The translations under genes and the position numbers were made by a program. The notes below the pieces were generated by a model that was not told where the DNA came from, did no database searches, and worked only from the letters and a program-made list of their open reading frames with translations. Below are positions 19,705 through 34,600 of a stretch of DNA of 64,000 bases, in pieces (position 1 is the first letter of the stretch; every line of letters starts with the position of its first letter). The stretch lies in contig RPFO01000648.1 in assembly GCA_009746045.1 (NCBI GenBank), positions 1,100,021-1,164,020 of the forward strand, read 5' to 3'. The DNA is from Mesostigma viride (Eukaryota; Streptophyta; Mesostigmatophyceae; Mesostigmatales; Mesostigmataceae).

Positions 19705-22700
19705 GTACGCCCCCATGACATGCATGCAACAACGTACGAGTATCGTTGACATATAGTTGACATGTGCATGGCACGGGAAGCATCAGCTTCATGCATGCCG
19801 CTACACACTGGTATTTACGTACTACTAGGCATGCGTCTGGCGAGGTAAGGTTACGCCGCAGGCATGTGTCCCATAGCCGTGTATTCGCTTGCCACAAACT
19901 ATAGCATCGCAAAGTGAGCCTCCACCGCACGCTTGTCGCAAGGTACTAGCGTACGCCTGTCACATACTGATGCACGCGCTTGTCACAAGGTACAGGTATA
20001 CATGTTCTTGAGCTGCCTCTGGTAAAGTATGCCTCCGCCGCGTGCATGCATACCATGCCACATAGTCGTTTATATCCTTGAGCTGCCGCTGGTGAAGTAT
20101 GCCTCCGCCGCGTGCATGCATACCACGCCACATAGTCGTTTATATCCTTGAGCTGCCTCTGGTGAAGTATGCCTCCGCCGCGTGCATGCATACCACGCCA
20201 CATAGTCGTTCATATCCTTGAGCTGCCGCTGGTGAAGTATGCCTCCGCCGCGTGCATAGATCCTTCACCTTTGCGGAGAATGAGTGAGAGCGGCAGCACA
20301 GATGAAGCGTGAGCCATGTCTTGAAGACTAGTGCATGCTTGATGTACACATGGCAAGGAAAGGACAGCCTTTGCCACATTTGCCCTCCCCGGTAACACTA
20401 CCCGCATGGCTTTAGCTGGCTTTGACCATCCGCTGCGCGTCTCGTGAGGCAGCCCGTGAGGTTATAATGGGAGTTCCTATGATGGGTTATGAGAGGCCAT
20501 ATAGAGAGAGGCGTAATCAGTTGTTTCTTATAATGGGAGTTCCTATGATGGGTTATGAGAGGCCATATAGAGAGAGGCATAAACACAGGTTGCTTATCAT
20601 GGAAGTTGCTATGTTGGGTTGTGAGAGGCCATATAGAGAGAGGCATAAACACTGGTTGCTTATCATGGGAGTGCCTATGATGGGTTGTGAGAGGCCATAT
20701 AGAGAGAGGCATAAACACTGGTTGCTTAACATGGGAGTTCCTATGATGGGTTGTGAGAGGCCATATAGAGAGAGAGAGGCGTAAACACTTGTTTCTTATA
20801 ATGTAAGTTCCTATGGTGGGTTATGAGAGGCCATATAGAGAGAGGCATAATTACTGGTTGCATGATGCCTATCAGAAGCTTGCTGATATCTCAGAATTCA
20901 AGCAATACGCGACAGTCACTACCTGGTGAGGGCGAGCCCTGTATCCCCGCGGACTTGCCTGGTCAGAGTGGCCTGCAGTCTTGCCATTTTTCGGAGCCTG
21001 TCATGCAGTGGATGCACATTTGGGTGGAGCCAAGCTAGCCAGTGATTTAGAGCACACGTTTGGAATGCACGCAAGCGATACAAGATGGGTTTCTGGTTGA
21101 TGTGGGATTGGGCACACGTTTGGAATGCACGCTAGCGATACAAGATGGGTTTCTGGTTGATGTAGGATTGGGCGCACGTCTGGAATGCACGCAAGCGATA
21201 CAAGATGGGTTTCTGGTTGATGTAGGATTGGGCGCACGTTTGGAATGCACGCAAGCGATACAAGATGGGTTTCTGGTTGATGTAGGATTGGGCGCACGTT
21301 TGGAACATATGCAAGCGATACAAGATGGGTTTCTGGTTGATGTAGGATTGGGCGCACGTTTGGAATGCACGCAAGCGATACAAGATGGGTTTCTGGTTGA
21401 TGTAGGATTGGGCGCACGTTTGGAATGCACGCAAGCGATACAAGATGGGTTTCTGGTTGATGTAGGATTGGGCGCACGTTTGGAATGCACGCAAGCGATA
21501 CAAGATGGGTTTCTGGTTGATGTAGGATTGGGCGCACGTTTGGAATGCACGCAAGCGATACAAGATGGGTTTCTGGTTGATGTAGGATTGGGCACACGTC
21601 TGGAATGCACGCAAGCGATACAGGATGGGTTTCTGGTTGATGTAGGATTGGGCGCACGTCTGGAATGCACGCAAGCGATACAAGATGGGTTTCTGGTTGA
21701 TGTAGGATTGGGCACACGTTTGGAATGCACGCAAGCGATACAGGATGGGTTTCTGGTTGATGTAGGATTGGCCGCACGTCTGGAATGCACGCAAGCGATA
21801 CAAGATGGGTTTCTGGTTGATGTAGGATTGGGCGCACGTTTGGAATGCACGCAAGCGATACAAGATGGGTTTCTGGTTGATGTAGGATTGGGCGCACGTT
21901 TGGAATGCACGCAAGCGATACAAGATGGGTTTCTGGTTGATGTAGGATTGGGCGCACGTTTGGAATGCACGCAAGCGATACAAGATGGGTTTCTGGTTGA
22001 TGTAGGATTGGGTGCACGTTTGGAATGCACGCAAGCGATACAAGATGGGTTTCTGGTTGATGTAGGATTGGGCACACGTCTGGAATGCACGCAAGCGATA
22101 CAAGATGGGTTTCTGGTTAACCTGAGGTTTTCTCGTGTTTGGTTCATGAATGCAGTTTGCCAGGTCACATGGGCATGCCCTGTTATGGGTATATGTTGCT
22201 GCAAACTCCACTAAAACAGTCCGATTCAATAAAACAGCCTAATAACCTTCCCGTGTGCTGCATGCATCTGCAGAATGCGTATCATGCACTTTTCCGCTGC
22301 AACTGTGCATGCCACGTGAGCAGTGAACATGCCAGCAAAAGTAGTCCCTGTCTGCATGCGTGTCCCCGCAGCTCCGCGTGTGGCCCCGCTCCCCCTCATG
22401 TCCCCGCAGCGCCACGTGTGGCCCCTGTCTGCATGCATGGCGCATGTAGCACAGCTAATCATGTCTACGGCTTGGCAAGGCAACCTCCTGCGGCTTGGGG
22501 GGCTGGCTTGCGATGATGTTGGTTCATGCTCATGGTCAAGTACCCTCATCCAATATCCACCCGCATAAGGCAGGACCAGTCTTTGGGTCCACTCTAAACT
22601 TCCCTGTCGGACCACCGACTTGGGAATAAACTCAACTCAACCCAGCCGCTAATCATTCTCGGTACAAAGAGCGTTGACTGGTTTTATACGACTTCATCTT

Positions 22701-25700
22701 TTCACTGCTGGCATCTGCGCGCGTGATGTATCCAACACAGCCAACCTGCTCAAGTACACGGTGTCCGTCAAGACAGGGGATGTCCGCAACGCCGGCACCG
22801 ACGCCAAGGTGAGGGTAGTGTGACAAACCGCGAGGGTAATGGAGAGGATGGTCGATAAGAACAGCCAATAAGGGCAGGTGTGGGGATGTCCGAAATACCA
22901 GCACAAAGGCCAAGGGTCGAGGGATACATGACTGCCTTGGCCTCTTGGGCAGATGTACATCCGGCGGTTGGGGTGGTAGCCACTCACCCCTTGTTCTGTG
23001 ACATATGAATGCGTTGGCCAATTGCGCAGGTCTACATCCAGCTGTTGGGGACCACGGGCGAAACCACGGGCCAGCTCTGGCTGGATGGCGGCAGGAAGCA
23101 GTTTGAGCGCAACGACTTGGACGAATTCGCTATCTCGGCACCTGACGTGGGGAATGTGCACAGCATCAGGTGGGTGGATGCGGTTCATGTTGTCACAGAA
23201 CCCTTTTCCCATGATGTGACTTGGACGCAGTTCACGAGGGCGTGTTGTCACAGAACCTTCTCCCATTGATGCGACTGGATCACAACCACCACTCCTGTGA
23301 CCAAGATTTTCAACCTCAGCCGCTTGTTTGTTTGTGGGCGGGCGGGCGGGCGGACGGGCGGGCGGGCGGGCCGGCGGGCGGGTGGGCGTGGGCGGGCGCG
23401 GGGCAGGGGCGGGGGCGGGGGCGGGGCGGGGGCGGGGCGGGGCGGGGGCGGGGCGGGGGCGGGGGCGGGGGCGGGGGCGGGGCGGGGGCGGGGCGGGGGC
23501 GGGGGCGGGGGGGGGGCGGGGGCGGGGGCGGGGGCGGGGGCGGGGGCGGGGGCGGCGGGGGCGGGGGCGGGGGGGGGCGTGGGCGTGGGCGTGGGCGTGG
23601 GCGTGGACGTGGGCGTGGGCGTGGGCGTGGGCGTGGGCGTGGGCGTGGGCGTGGGCGTGGGCGTGGGCGTGGGCGTGGGCGTGGGCGTGGGCGTGGGCGT
23701 GGGCGTGGGCGTGGGCGTGGGCGTGTCAGTTGGGCCAAGTTCGGAGGAGAGTGAGACTTTTCCCTAGAAAAAGTGCTGGGAAAGCGGGGGGCCATGGAGA
23801 GGGCGCTTGCCCACCTGAGGCTGCTGGATACCCCCTTCTCCCAGCTTGATTTAGTCCCATCATCCCAGAAGCCATCAGGCCTTCACTCTAGTGGTATCAG
23901 TTCATTCACTGCAGAAGTCATCAGCCCTTCGCTGCCCTCATCAGCCCTTCGCTGTAGTCGCATAAACCCACTGGGTTAGCTCGATTGGAACTCTAAGGAG
24001 TTTCTCTGCAGTAGAGGCAAGAGCAGCAGGTACGGAACTCCCAAGCATAATCCTGGCATGCCCCGTCGTGATGGACCGGGGCAGGCCAGCACTGCTCATC
24101 GCGATCCCATTAGGGCGGCCAGTAGTCACTCACCGTCAGGTGTCAAGGTTGAGCTGATCCCTTTCTTGATGGCTTGGGAGTATCAGTGACTATTAATGAG
24201 TATAGTAGTAATGTCTACTCAATTATCCACCACCATTACCATGCTGGCGCTCGTACCGTCATGGAACCGCTTCCGCGCCCCTTCTCGACCCTACCCCTCT
24301 TGCAGGATTGGCCACGACAACTCGGGCGGCCGGCCAGGGTGGTTCCTGGACTATGTCGAAGTCCGAAATGAATCCAGCGGTGCCACCTGGCGCTTCCCCT
24401 GCACTCGCTGGTTCGACAAGGAGCAAGACGACGGGGCCATTGAGAGAGAGATCGTGGCAGAGGGTTCTCACGGAGGTGAGGGTGGGGCATGGGCGACCTG
24501 GCGGGGTGGGGCACAAAATGTTTAGCGGGATCAGGAAGGAGGGAAGGAAGGAAGTAGGCAAGCAAGCGAGTGAGTAAGTACTTGCGTACCGTGCATGGGG
24601 GCATGTCGCATGGTACATGGGGTCAGGATGTAGAGGGGTGGCTGATGGTCTCTATGGGACAAGCCGACCATGTGGGTTTTGAGTGGGCTTTGTGACTGAG
24701 TGGGGTTCCTCTGACCAAGAAGAGCATGTGGTTGTTGGGCATAGCTTCGTAAGGGTACTTGTTTCTTGGAGCAGTTGATTGCCGGCATGCAATTATGAAA
24801 GTAGGCCATTTCCGTTACTTTGAAAACGAATCGGCCACCCAGGTATCTGCGCCTCGGCGCTCCTGCCTGCAAGCAGATAGCTCAATACTGCAAACACATA
24901 GCAGATAGCTCAATACTGCAAACACATAGCAGATAGCTCAATACTGCAAACACATAGCAGATAGCTCAATACTGCAAACACATAGCCCAATAGTCTGACC
25001 GAGAACCTTATTCTAAACTCTCCGTGATGCTGGGATACCCAATGGGAACTCAACTGTTGGGAAAATATTTTGGTGAAGCATCAACACGGGACCGTCGTTT
25101 GGCGGGTATGCTGGGCTTAGAGTACATGCATCGTGCGCTGGCCATCAAGCCCGAGACTTGATTTGGCAGGCGTTGGGCCCAACGATCCTATCAGATTATT
25201 CCATGCGCCCCCACCGCACTGGCTTGCCATCCTAGCACCCTGCATGGGTAGCTACCGACCCGTCCGGAATAGAAGACAGGGAATGCCAGGGCACGTGTTG
25301 CTCGCTGACTCAGCGCGTGTCGCCATCATGGTGAACCGAGCCGTGTAGACCCTCCCTGGGCATGACTTTGATTGAGGCATTTGTCCCTGTTTTCTAGAAG
25401 GGCCCGTGCCCCGACATTAACCGGAAAGTTTTTCGAGACAGCTTCTTCTATTCTAGTGAGGAGGGCACATGTGTGTAGTTCATGTCAGTTGTCCACTGCT
25501 AGCGAAATGGTTTGGGGGCAGCTTTCGTAAACCTGCCTCTTTGGCACACCTATTTTCTGTGCAACCCTAGTCACTTGTATTTGTGCACATGCCTAATGTG
25601 TGGAGGAAGCTCATGCGACGCACAACAAGGCATGAAGCCCAAGGGCAGAGCGGGGTAAACTTATATGCTTGTGGCGCCTCACAAATCCATGTTCGCTCTG

Positions 25701-28646
25701 CCTCTTGTTGCATGTGCCCCCCCGCTGTTGATGTGGCTGCCCCTTTGCAGGCCCACTCACCACCTACCAGGTCGCTGTCAAGACGGGGGATGTGCGCAAC
25801 GCCGGCACCGACGCCAGGGTGAGTGCAGTGTGAGAAACCGTGAGGGTGCAGATGAGGTATGGGCTATATAAGGAGTGGCTTGCAAGGATGCCTGCAACCA
25901 GGGCATCTACGCCAGGGTGAGTGCAGTGTGAGAAACCGTGAGGGTGCAGATGAGGTATGGTCTATATAAGGAGTGGCTTGCAAGGATGCCTGCAACCAGG
26001 GCATCTACGCCAGGGTGAGTGCAGTGTGAGAAACCGTGAGGGTGCAGATGAGGTATGGTCTATATAAGGAGTGGCTTGCAAGGATGCCTGCAACAAGGGC
26101 ATCTACGCCAGGGTGAGTGGAGTGTGAGAAACCGTGAGGGTGTAGATGAGGTATGGTCTATGTAAGGAGTGGCTTATAAGGACACCAGGGTGGACATAGC
26201 TGGACATGGTGTGATGGTGTCAGGGTCAGTGTGTGATTTCAGCACTATTAAAACGTGGGGTTTATTACAGCGGTTGCCTTGCCCTATTCAAAAGGGGGGT
26301 TAACTACAGCGGTTGCCTTGCCCTATTAAAACGGGGGGTTAATTACAGCGGTTACCTTGCAAAGGGGTAGCGTTGACAGCAGGCGTGGAGTCGTTACCCA
26401 CGCAGGGGATGGGAGCCGAGGTGGGCGCCTCTAACAATGCATAGTACTACTGCGATGTATTCTGATAAGGGTATTGAGTGCCGAGGTGGCGGCACAGCTT
26501 CTCTCCCAGTACGTGAATGCGCTACTAATGAATGCGCTACTTACGTGAAAGCGCTACTAGCTTATCTTTAAGGGGACGCGCAAGTCTCAACAATGGGAAG
26601 GATCCTTGTCAAGCATAAATAAGACGCGGCCGGCGGGACTTAAAGCTGGCGGCTGTCCCAGCCGCCTGTGGCGGTCTCTCTCATACCACTATACTCAAGT
26701 ATATATATTTAAAAAAATTACTGCCTGCCCTAACCTGCGCAGGTGTACATCCAGCTATTTGGTTCCCAGGGCGCCCCCACGGGCCATATCTGGTTGGAGA
26801 GCGCCAAGAAGCAGTTTGAGCGCAACGAGCTGGACGAATTCACCATCACTGCGCCTGACGTGGGGATTATACAGAAACTACGGTGGGTGGGCACGTCAAG
26901 TACATGGCTTGCTTGTATGTCAATCAGTAGCGTCTCTGGTTACATACTGGCAGCAAGTTTCTCTTGGTCGGGCTGTCTCTATGTCGGAACCCCTAGTGTC
27001 TCTGGTCGGCTGCATCTCAGTCATCTCAATGACCCATTATAAGCATTCAACTCTCTTTTCTTACTTCTTCGCGGTGGCCATATGGCAAGCGTTGATCAAT
27101 ATATTACCCTCGTGGGGGTTGTGGGTGAACCCTGGGTGTGCCCCTAAAACACCTCAGGCTCTGGGAGAGGCCTTTATATTCTCCCAAACCGGCAGCTCCC
27201 AATGAGTTCCAAGCCTATCTGTGGCCTCTGGATGATCGATGGGGCAGCCTTATGTCTGCATCCGCTATGCTTTTGCTCCTTCCTGTTGTATTGCACGCAC
27301 AGTTGGGCCTGCATCATGATGCAGAGAGAGTCCTCTGTGGCCTGCCCACGTGAGGCAGTGAGAGAAGCTAGTGCAACCTCCCTCCTTCTCGTTGTGTATA
27401 GGGATTGAATGTTCCTTTATTGGTACCCACGTGACGTAGTCTACGTGCTTTTAAAAAATCAATCAATTACCCTCGCCGATCAGCAGCGACACCCAATTTG
27501 TAGAAAAGTAATGTTTCCAAACTTGTCAGATGCCCGGCAGGCGTTTTGGCGGACCTTCCCATTTGTGTGGCATTGTTCGCACTTGCAGCATAAATGAGTT
27601 GAGCCACTGTAAGTCAGATAATGCGAGCTGCCACAGTAAGGCAGAACCCGGACTTCTTGACATCCTAAAAGATTATTCAAGACTAGTAGAATGATTTTAC
27701 AACATGTACAGCCTCTCTGAGGACTGATGTTACAATATGTACAGCTTCTCTGAGGACTGATTTTATATCATATACAGCTTCTCTGAGGACTGATTTTACA
27801 ACATGTACAGCTTCTCTGAGGACTGATGTTACAACATGTACAGCTTCTCTGAGGACCTGCTCTAGCCTGCTGCGCAGCCTTCACTTGACCACATGCCAGT
27901 AAGCGGCTTCCTTTGTAGATGCTTTAGCTCCTTGGCGAGTAAAATGATACGGTAGGTTCCTGGTAAGGTAAAGGCACTACCTGTCCTTGTCATTCTACTA
28001 GAACTTGCCTTCCACTTCCACTTCAAATCCCTTTTGTTTACTTCCTACCCTTCCTTTTCCTTTTCATCGTAACCTATGATGACACAACGCTGGGTTTACT
28101 CTGCTCATCGGCCTGCAGGCTTGATTTCTATCATGCGCAGTCATGATTGATAGCGACTGCACCCTTAGATAGTGGATTTGCTTTATTGTGCTTATTAACT
28201 TGATCACTTGTCGCATTGCTGACAGTTGGGTATCTGCTTTCCCTTCTTCCCCCCCCCCCCTTGCAGGATTGGCCATGACAACTCGGGCGGTCGGCCAGGG
28301 TGGTTCCTGGACTACGTGCAGGTCCGCAACGAATCCAGCGGCACCACCTGGCGCTTCCCCTGCGCTCGCTGGTTCGACAAGGAGCAAGACGACGGGGCGG
28401 TCGCAAGGGATCTTATTTCAGAGGGCTCGCACGGAGGTGAGGGCATGGCGATAACTTTTGCACCAGGTGGGTGGCTGCTGTCGCGACAAGTGTCAGGCGA
28501 CAGGTTTGGCGATGGCCTTGCCGTGCGGTAGGGGCAATCAGGGTGACAGGTAAGCTCAAAAGGTTGAAGATGCTACGGCCAAAAAAATTATCCACGGGGG
28601 AAGGGCACCCAGCGGGATCGGGGACCATGGGATTTTTATTACTATT

Positions 28647-28685
<39 letters not shown>

Positions 28686-31600
28686 TGATCAAGCTCTTGG
28701 TGAATGTGGTTTGGCAGGTTCGCTCACATGTGGTTATGTGAGCTTGATCACATAGCCATAACCGCATGTACTTGATCGCATGTGGTTATGTGATCGCGTT
28801 CTTGGTAAAGACTTTGGATCTTTTGGCACGGGTGGTGTATGCCGCACAAGGGAAGAAGCAGCATGCGAGGGCGCTTTTCTTGGTTCATTGAGACGTGCTT
28901 ACATCGTCACATGAAACTATTGGCGAGAGAAAGGACTACGGCATAAAAAAAGCACATTTTGGCGAATTAATTATTTTTTTGCGTTGGGAGTATCGGTTTT
29001 AGGCCCCTGTCGTCCAAATGTGGACCATTCCTGGAATGTGACATTCAGATTCTGAGTGCCCTCATCGAGATCTATCGATTGCACCACTAAAACTTTTGTT
29101 TGGACCCCTGAACGTCCTACTTGGTCTGTCTGGACTTCGGCCCATTGGATGCTAAGGGCCCAGCTTACAGCCATTTTCAACTGTCTTGTTGGCCTACTAT
29201 CGCTCAACTGAAAACGGACTTTCCAGTATCCGAGGTATGATCCAGGATCCTGTCGCGGAGATCTGTCGATTACGCTACTCAATATACAAATCGAACTTGA
29301 TTTTTGAACCCCAGTCTACGATAGTAGTCCGGTCTCTCGCCAATAGTTTCACATGATGTCAAACCCTCCATGCATCTCCTTGAGCTGGCTGTCTCCGTTC
29401 TTGTCCCCGAGCTTGTCCCTTGTACTCGTTTGCTGACGTGGACATTCGGAGACGTCTTCGGAAGGCAGCATCCAGCAAACGGTCCATCTCTCGCGGCTGC
29501 CTCCAGCAAATGTTTCTTGTCCCCCGTGGCTGCCTCCAGCACATGTTTGTCATCCCCATGGCATGGGAGCGAAGATTTTGGTTGCCACTCAGCAGTGACG
29601 TGGTGGGGCGGTTTTAGCACGGCCTGTCCATCTGTGAGCGAGTTGGCTTATTGGTGGCACATATTTCTTGCACGTGTTGGCTTATTTGTGGCACATATTT
29701 TTGGCGAATGTTTGCTTATTGGTTGCACGTATTTGTGGCAAGTGTTGGCTTATTGGTGGCACATATTTTTGGTGAATGTTGGCTTGTTGGTGGCACATAT
29801 TTGTTGCATGCGTTGGCTTATTGGTGGCACATATTTTTGGCAAATGTTGGCTTATTTGTGGCACATATTTTTTGGGAATGTTTGCTTATTGGTGGTACAT
29901 ATTTGTGGCAAGTGTTGGCTTATTGGTGGCACATATTTGTGGCAAGTGTTGGCTTATTGGTGGCACATTTTTGTGGCAGGTGCTGGCTTATTGGTGGCAC
30001 ATATTTTTGGCGAATGCTGGCATATTGGTGGCACATATTTGTGGCAAGTGTTGGCTTATTGGTGGCACATATTTGTGGCAAGTGTTGGCTTATTGGTGGC
30101 ACATATTTTTTGTGAATGTCGGCTTATTGGTGGCACATATTTGTGGCAAATGTTGGCTTATGTGTGGACATCGGCATGATCCGGACACGCTGAGTGGAGG
30201 AGGGCACCAGCGGTGCACCATGCATAGTGCAGCTTTTGACCCAAGCCAAGATGCAGGTTAAGGTGTGGGGGGGATTTTTTCTGATACCTTTCGCTAGGGG
30301 GAGGGTGATTTGCTCGTGGCGCCTCACAAATCATCTGTTGTGCTGCCTAATCGTAGTCATCGGTTGTGCTGCCTAATTGTTACACAGCCCTCCTGTTGCT
30401 CTGCTCCTTCTTGCACGGGCCCGCTGATGTGCTGCCCCTTTGCAGGCCCACTCACCACCTACCAGGTTGCGGTCAAGACGGGGGATGTCCGCAATGCCGG
30501 CACCGACGCCAGGGTGAGTGCAGTGATACATGTATGAGGGTGCAGATGAGGTATGGGCTAGGGACCTGATGAGGAGGGGCTTATCAGGACGCCCGCGATG
30601 CCGGCACTGACGCCAAGGTGGGCATAGCGGGACATGCCAGGAAGAAGTGGGGGGGGGGAGGAAGAGGGTGGCGGGACAGGCCAGGAAGAAGGGGGGGGGG
30701 AGGAAGAGGGTGGCGGGACATGCCAGGAAGAAGGGGGGGGGGGAAGACCGAGGAACGAAAGAAAAGAGGTGTTGGGGAGGTATGGCCGTGAGCCACGGGC
30801 ATGGGGGTAGTTTGCCGGATGCCCAACAACGACGGTCGTTAACAGCGGGCATGGGGCTGCTCCCCGTCCTGGTTTCTGCCCGTGTTGCCTGCCCTACTTG
30901 CGCAGGTGTACGTCCAGCTGTTTGGTTCCCAGGGGGGCCCCACGGGCCAGATCTGGTTGGAGAGCGCCAAGAAGCAGTTTGAGCGAAACGACTTGGACGA
31001 ATTCACTATCACTGCGCCGGATGTGGGGGTCATACAGAAACTACGGTGCGCCACTTTGCTGGATGCCTGTGCAGGGCTGCTTTTCATGCACTTGGGTGTT
31101 TTGCCCTGCTAACAGGTTGCGCTATTCCTTAGCTTCATCAGGCACACGCAAGGTATTCCGCTCAAAGCGCAAGCGAGTTCCGTTGCCATTTCTACAAGTA
31201 CCTTGGGATGCCATAGTCGTTTACCTACCCCCCGTCCTGTCTTCCCATCTGACCATGGCACATGCATTGCGGGGAATCGTGGACAGGCACTGTTTTGTCT
31301 TGTCTTGCATCCCCTGTATGTATGCTCCCTGTGTGCTTGCATACGTGATGTCTGTCGATAGTTACCTTCTATTTACCATCCAGTCTGTCGATAGTTACCT
31401 TCTATTTACCATCCAGTCTGTCGATAGTTTCCTTCTATTTACCATCCAGTCTGTCGGTAGGTTCCTTCTTTTTACCATCAAGTCTGTCGGTAGGTTCCTT
31501 CTTTTTACCATCCAGTCTGTCGATAGTTTCCTTCTTTTTACCATCCAGTCTGTCGATAGTTTCCTTCTTTTTACCATCCAGTCTGTCGGTAGGTTCCTTG

Positions 31601-34600
31601 TGCTTACCATACAATCTGCTGCATACTACGGTGGCTTTCGGTCTTTGGCCCTCCCCCCTATTCCCTCACTAACTTCCCTTTCTCAGCGTCGGCCACGACA
31701 ACTCAGGGAGTGGGCCAGGCTGGTTCCTGGACTATGTCCAGATCCGAAATGCATCCAGCGGCGCCACCTGGCGCTTTCCTTGCGCTCGCTGGCTGGACAA
31801 GAAGGAGGAAGACGGGGCCATCGAGAGGGACCTGGTCCCAGATGTCATGCCCCAGGGTGCCGCGGGGACGCAGGGTCTCTCCCAACCTGGTGTGGGCGGG
31901 GGTCCCGCTGGGGTTGCCGGGGCAGCGGGAGGTCAGTGGTCTTGGCAGCGGCCATCATGATAGCTACGTGTAAATCAATTACTTAGTCATGATAGCTACG
32001 TGTAAATCAATTACTTAATCATGATAGCTACGTGTAAATCAATTACTTAATCATGATAGCTACGTGTAAATCAATTACTTAATCATGATAGCTACGTGTA
32101 AATCAATTTCTTAATCATGATAGCTACGTGTAAATCAATTACTTATTCATGATAGCTACGTGTAAATCAATTAGTTAATCATGATAGCTACGTGTAAATC
32201 AATTACTTAATCATGATAGCTACATGTATATCAATTACTTAATCATGATGGCTACGTGTACATCAATTAGTTAATCATGGTAGCTACGCGTAAATCAATT
32301 ACTTAATCATGATGGCTACGTGTACATCAATTAGTTGATCATGATAGCTACGTGTAAATCAATTACTTAATTATGATAGCTACGTGTAAATCAAATACTT
32401 AATCATGATAGCTACGTGTAAATCAAATACTTAATCATGATAGCTTCATGTAAATCAATTACTGAATGCATCCTGCGGGGTTCGGTGCAGGCATTCGCAT
32501 GTCGCCGTTGGATGCCTATCTCATGGTTGGCTTTCACCTGTCACGCTGGGTACACATGAAACAGGAGTAGTAGAATGATGTTGGGTGAAGCTTCTCATGG
32601 TTGGCTTTCACCTGTCACGCTGGGTACACATGAAACAGGAGTAGTAGAATGATGTTGGGTGAAGCTTCTCATGGTTGGCTTTCAACTGTCACGCGGGGTA
32701 CACATGAAACAGGAGTAGTAGAATGATGTTGGGTGAAGCTTCTCATGGTTGGCTTTCAACTGTCACGCTGGGTACACATGAAACAGGAGTAGTAGAATGA
32801 TGTTGGGTGAAGCTGCATGAGATAGTAGTAGTAGAATGATGTTGGGTGAAGCTGCATGAGATAGTAGTTGTAGAATGATGTTGGGTGAAGCTCCTCATGG
32901 TTGGCTTTCAACTGTCACGCGGGGTACACATGAAACAGGAGTAGTAGAATGATGTTGGGTGAAGCTGCATGAGATAGTAGTAGTAGAATGATGTTGGGTG
33001 AAGCTTCTCATGGTTGGCTTTCAACTGTCACGCTGGGTACACATGAAACAGGAGTAGTAGAATGATGTTGGGTGAAGCTTCTCATGGTTGGCTTTCAACT
33101 GTCACGCTGGGTACACATGAAACAGGAGTAGTAGAATGATGTTGGGTGAAGCTTCTCATGGTTGGCTTTCACCTGTCACGCGGGGTACACATGAGACAGG
33201 AGTAGTAGAATGATGTTGGGTGAAGCTCCTCATGGTTGGCTTTCACCTGTCACGCTGGGTACACATGAAACAGGAGTAGTAGAATGATGTTGGGTGAAGC
33301 TCCTCATGGTTGGCTTTCAACTGTCACGCTGGGTACACATGAAACAGGAGTAGTAGAATGATGCTGGGTGAAGCTTCTCATGGTTGGCTTTCAACTGTCA
33401 CGCTGGGTACACATGAAACAGGAGTAGTAGAATGATGTTGGGTGAAGCTCCTCATGGTTGGCTTTCAACTGTCACGCTGGGTACACATGAAACAGGAGTA
33501 GTAGAATGATGTTGGGTGAAGCTTCTCATGGTTGGCTTTCACCTGTCACGCTGGGTACACATGAAACAGGAGTAGTAGAATGATGTTGGGTGAAGCTTCT
33601 CATGGTTGGCTTTCACCTGTCACGCTGGGTACACATGAAACAGGAGTAGTAGAATGATGTTGGGTGAAGCTTCTCATGGTTGGCTTTCAACTGTCACGCG
33701 GGGTACACATGAAACAGGAGTAGTAGAATGATGTTGGGTGAAGCTTCTCATGGTTGGCTTTCAACTGTCACGCTGGGTACACATGAAACAGGAGTAGTAG
33801 AATGATGTTGGGTGAAGCTGCATGAGATAGTAGTAGTAGAATGATGTTGGGTGAAGCTGCATGAGATAGTAGTTGTAGAATGATGTTGGGTGAAGCTCCT
33901 CATGGTTGGCTTTCAACTGTCACGCGGGGTACACATGAAACAGGAGTAGTAGAATGATGTTGGGTGAAGCTGCATGAGATAGTAGTAGTAGAATGATGTT
34001 GGGTGAAGCTTCTCATGGTTGGCTTTCAACTGTCACGCTGGGTACACATGAAACAGGAGTAGTAGAATGATGTTGGGTGAAGCTTCTCATGGTTGGCTTT
34101 CAACTGTCACGCTGGGTACACATGAAACAGGAGTAGTAGAATGATGTTGGGTGAAGCTTCTCATGGTTGGCTTTCACCTGTCACGCGGGGTACACATGAG
34201 ACAGGAGTAGTAGAATGATGTTGGGTGAAGCTCCTCATGGTTGGCTTTCACCTGTCACGCTGGGTACACATGAAACAGGAGTAGTAGAATGATGTTGGGT
34301 GAAGCTCCTCATGGTTGGCTTTCAACTGTCACGCTGGGTACACATGAAACAGGAGTAGTAGAATGATGCTGGGTGAAGCTTCTCATGGTTGGCTTTCAAC
34401 TGTCACGCTGGGTACACATGAAACAGGAGTAGTAGAATGATGTTGGGTGAAGCTCCTCATGGTTGGCTTTCAACTGTCACGCTGGGTACACATGAAACAG
34501 GAGTAGTAGAATGATGTTGGGTGAAGCTTCTCATGGTTGGCTTTCACCTGTCACGCTGGGTACACATGAAACAGGAGTAGTAGAATGATGTTGGGTGAAG

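Noticed and set aside
21047-22229. Four overlapping open frames of 358-385 codons on both strands
   Set aside because: They are produced by the 60 bp minisatellite, which has no stops in several frames. A protein of 18 identical 20-residue repeats in four frames at once is not credible, and the region is inside a PLAT gene intron.
23578-23727. Telomere-like repeat
   Set aside because: The unit is GGGCGT, not TTTTAGGG or TTTAGGG, and it is inside a gene.
23221-23849. Gly/Arg-rich (RG repeat) and Pro/Arg-rich proteins
   Set aside because: Direct read-out of the GGGCGG and GGGCGT tract in an intron.
29370-30261. 269-codon frame with Trp and aromatic repeats that looks like a membrane protein
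   Set aside because: The 34 bp array gives three equivalent open frames, each with the same rotating peptide. It lies in the C3-A4 intron.
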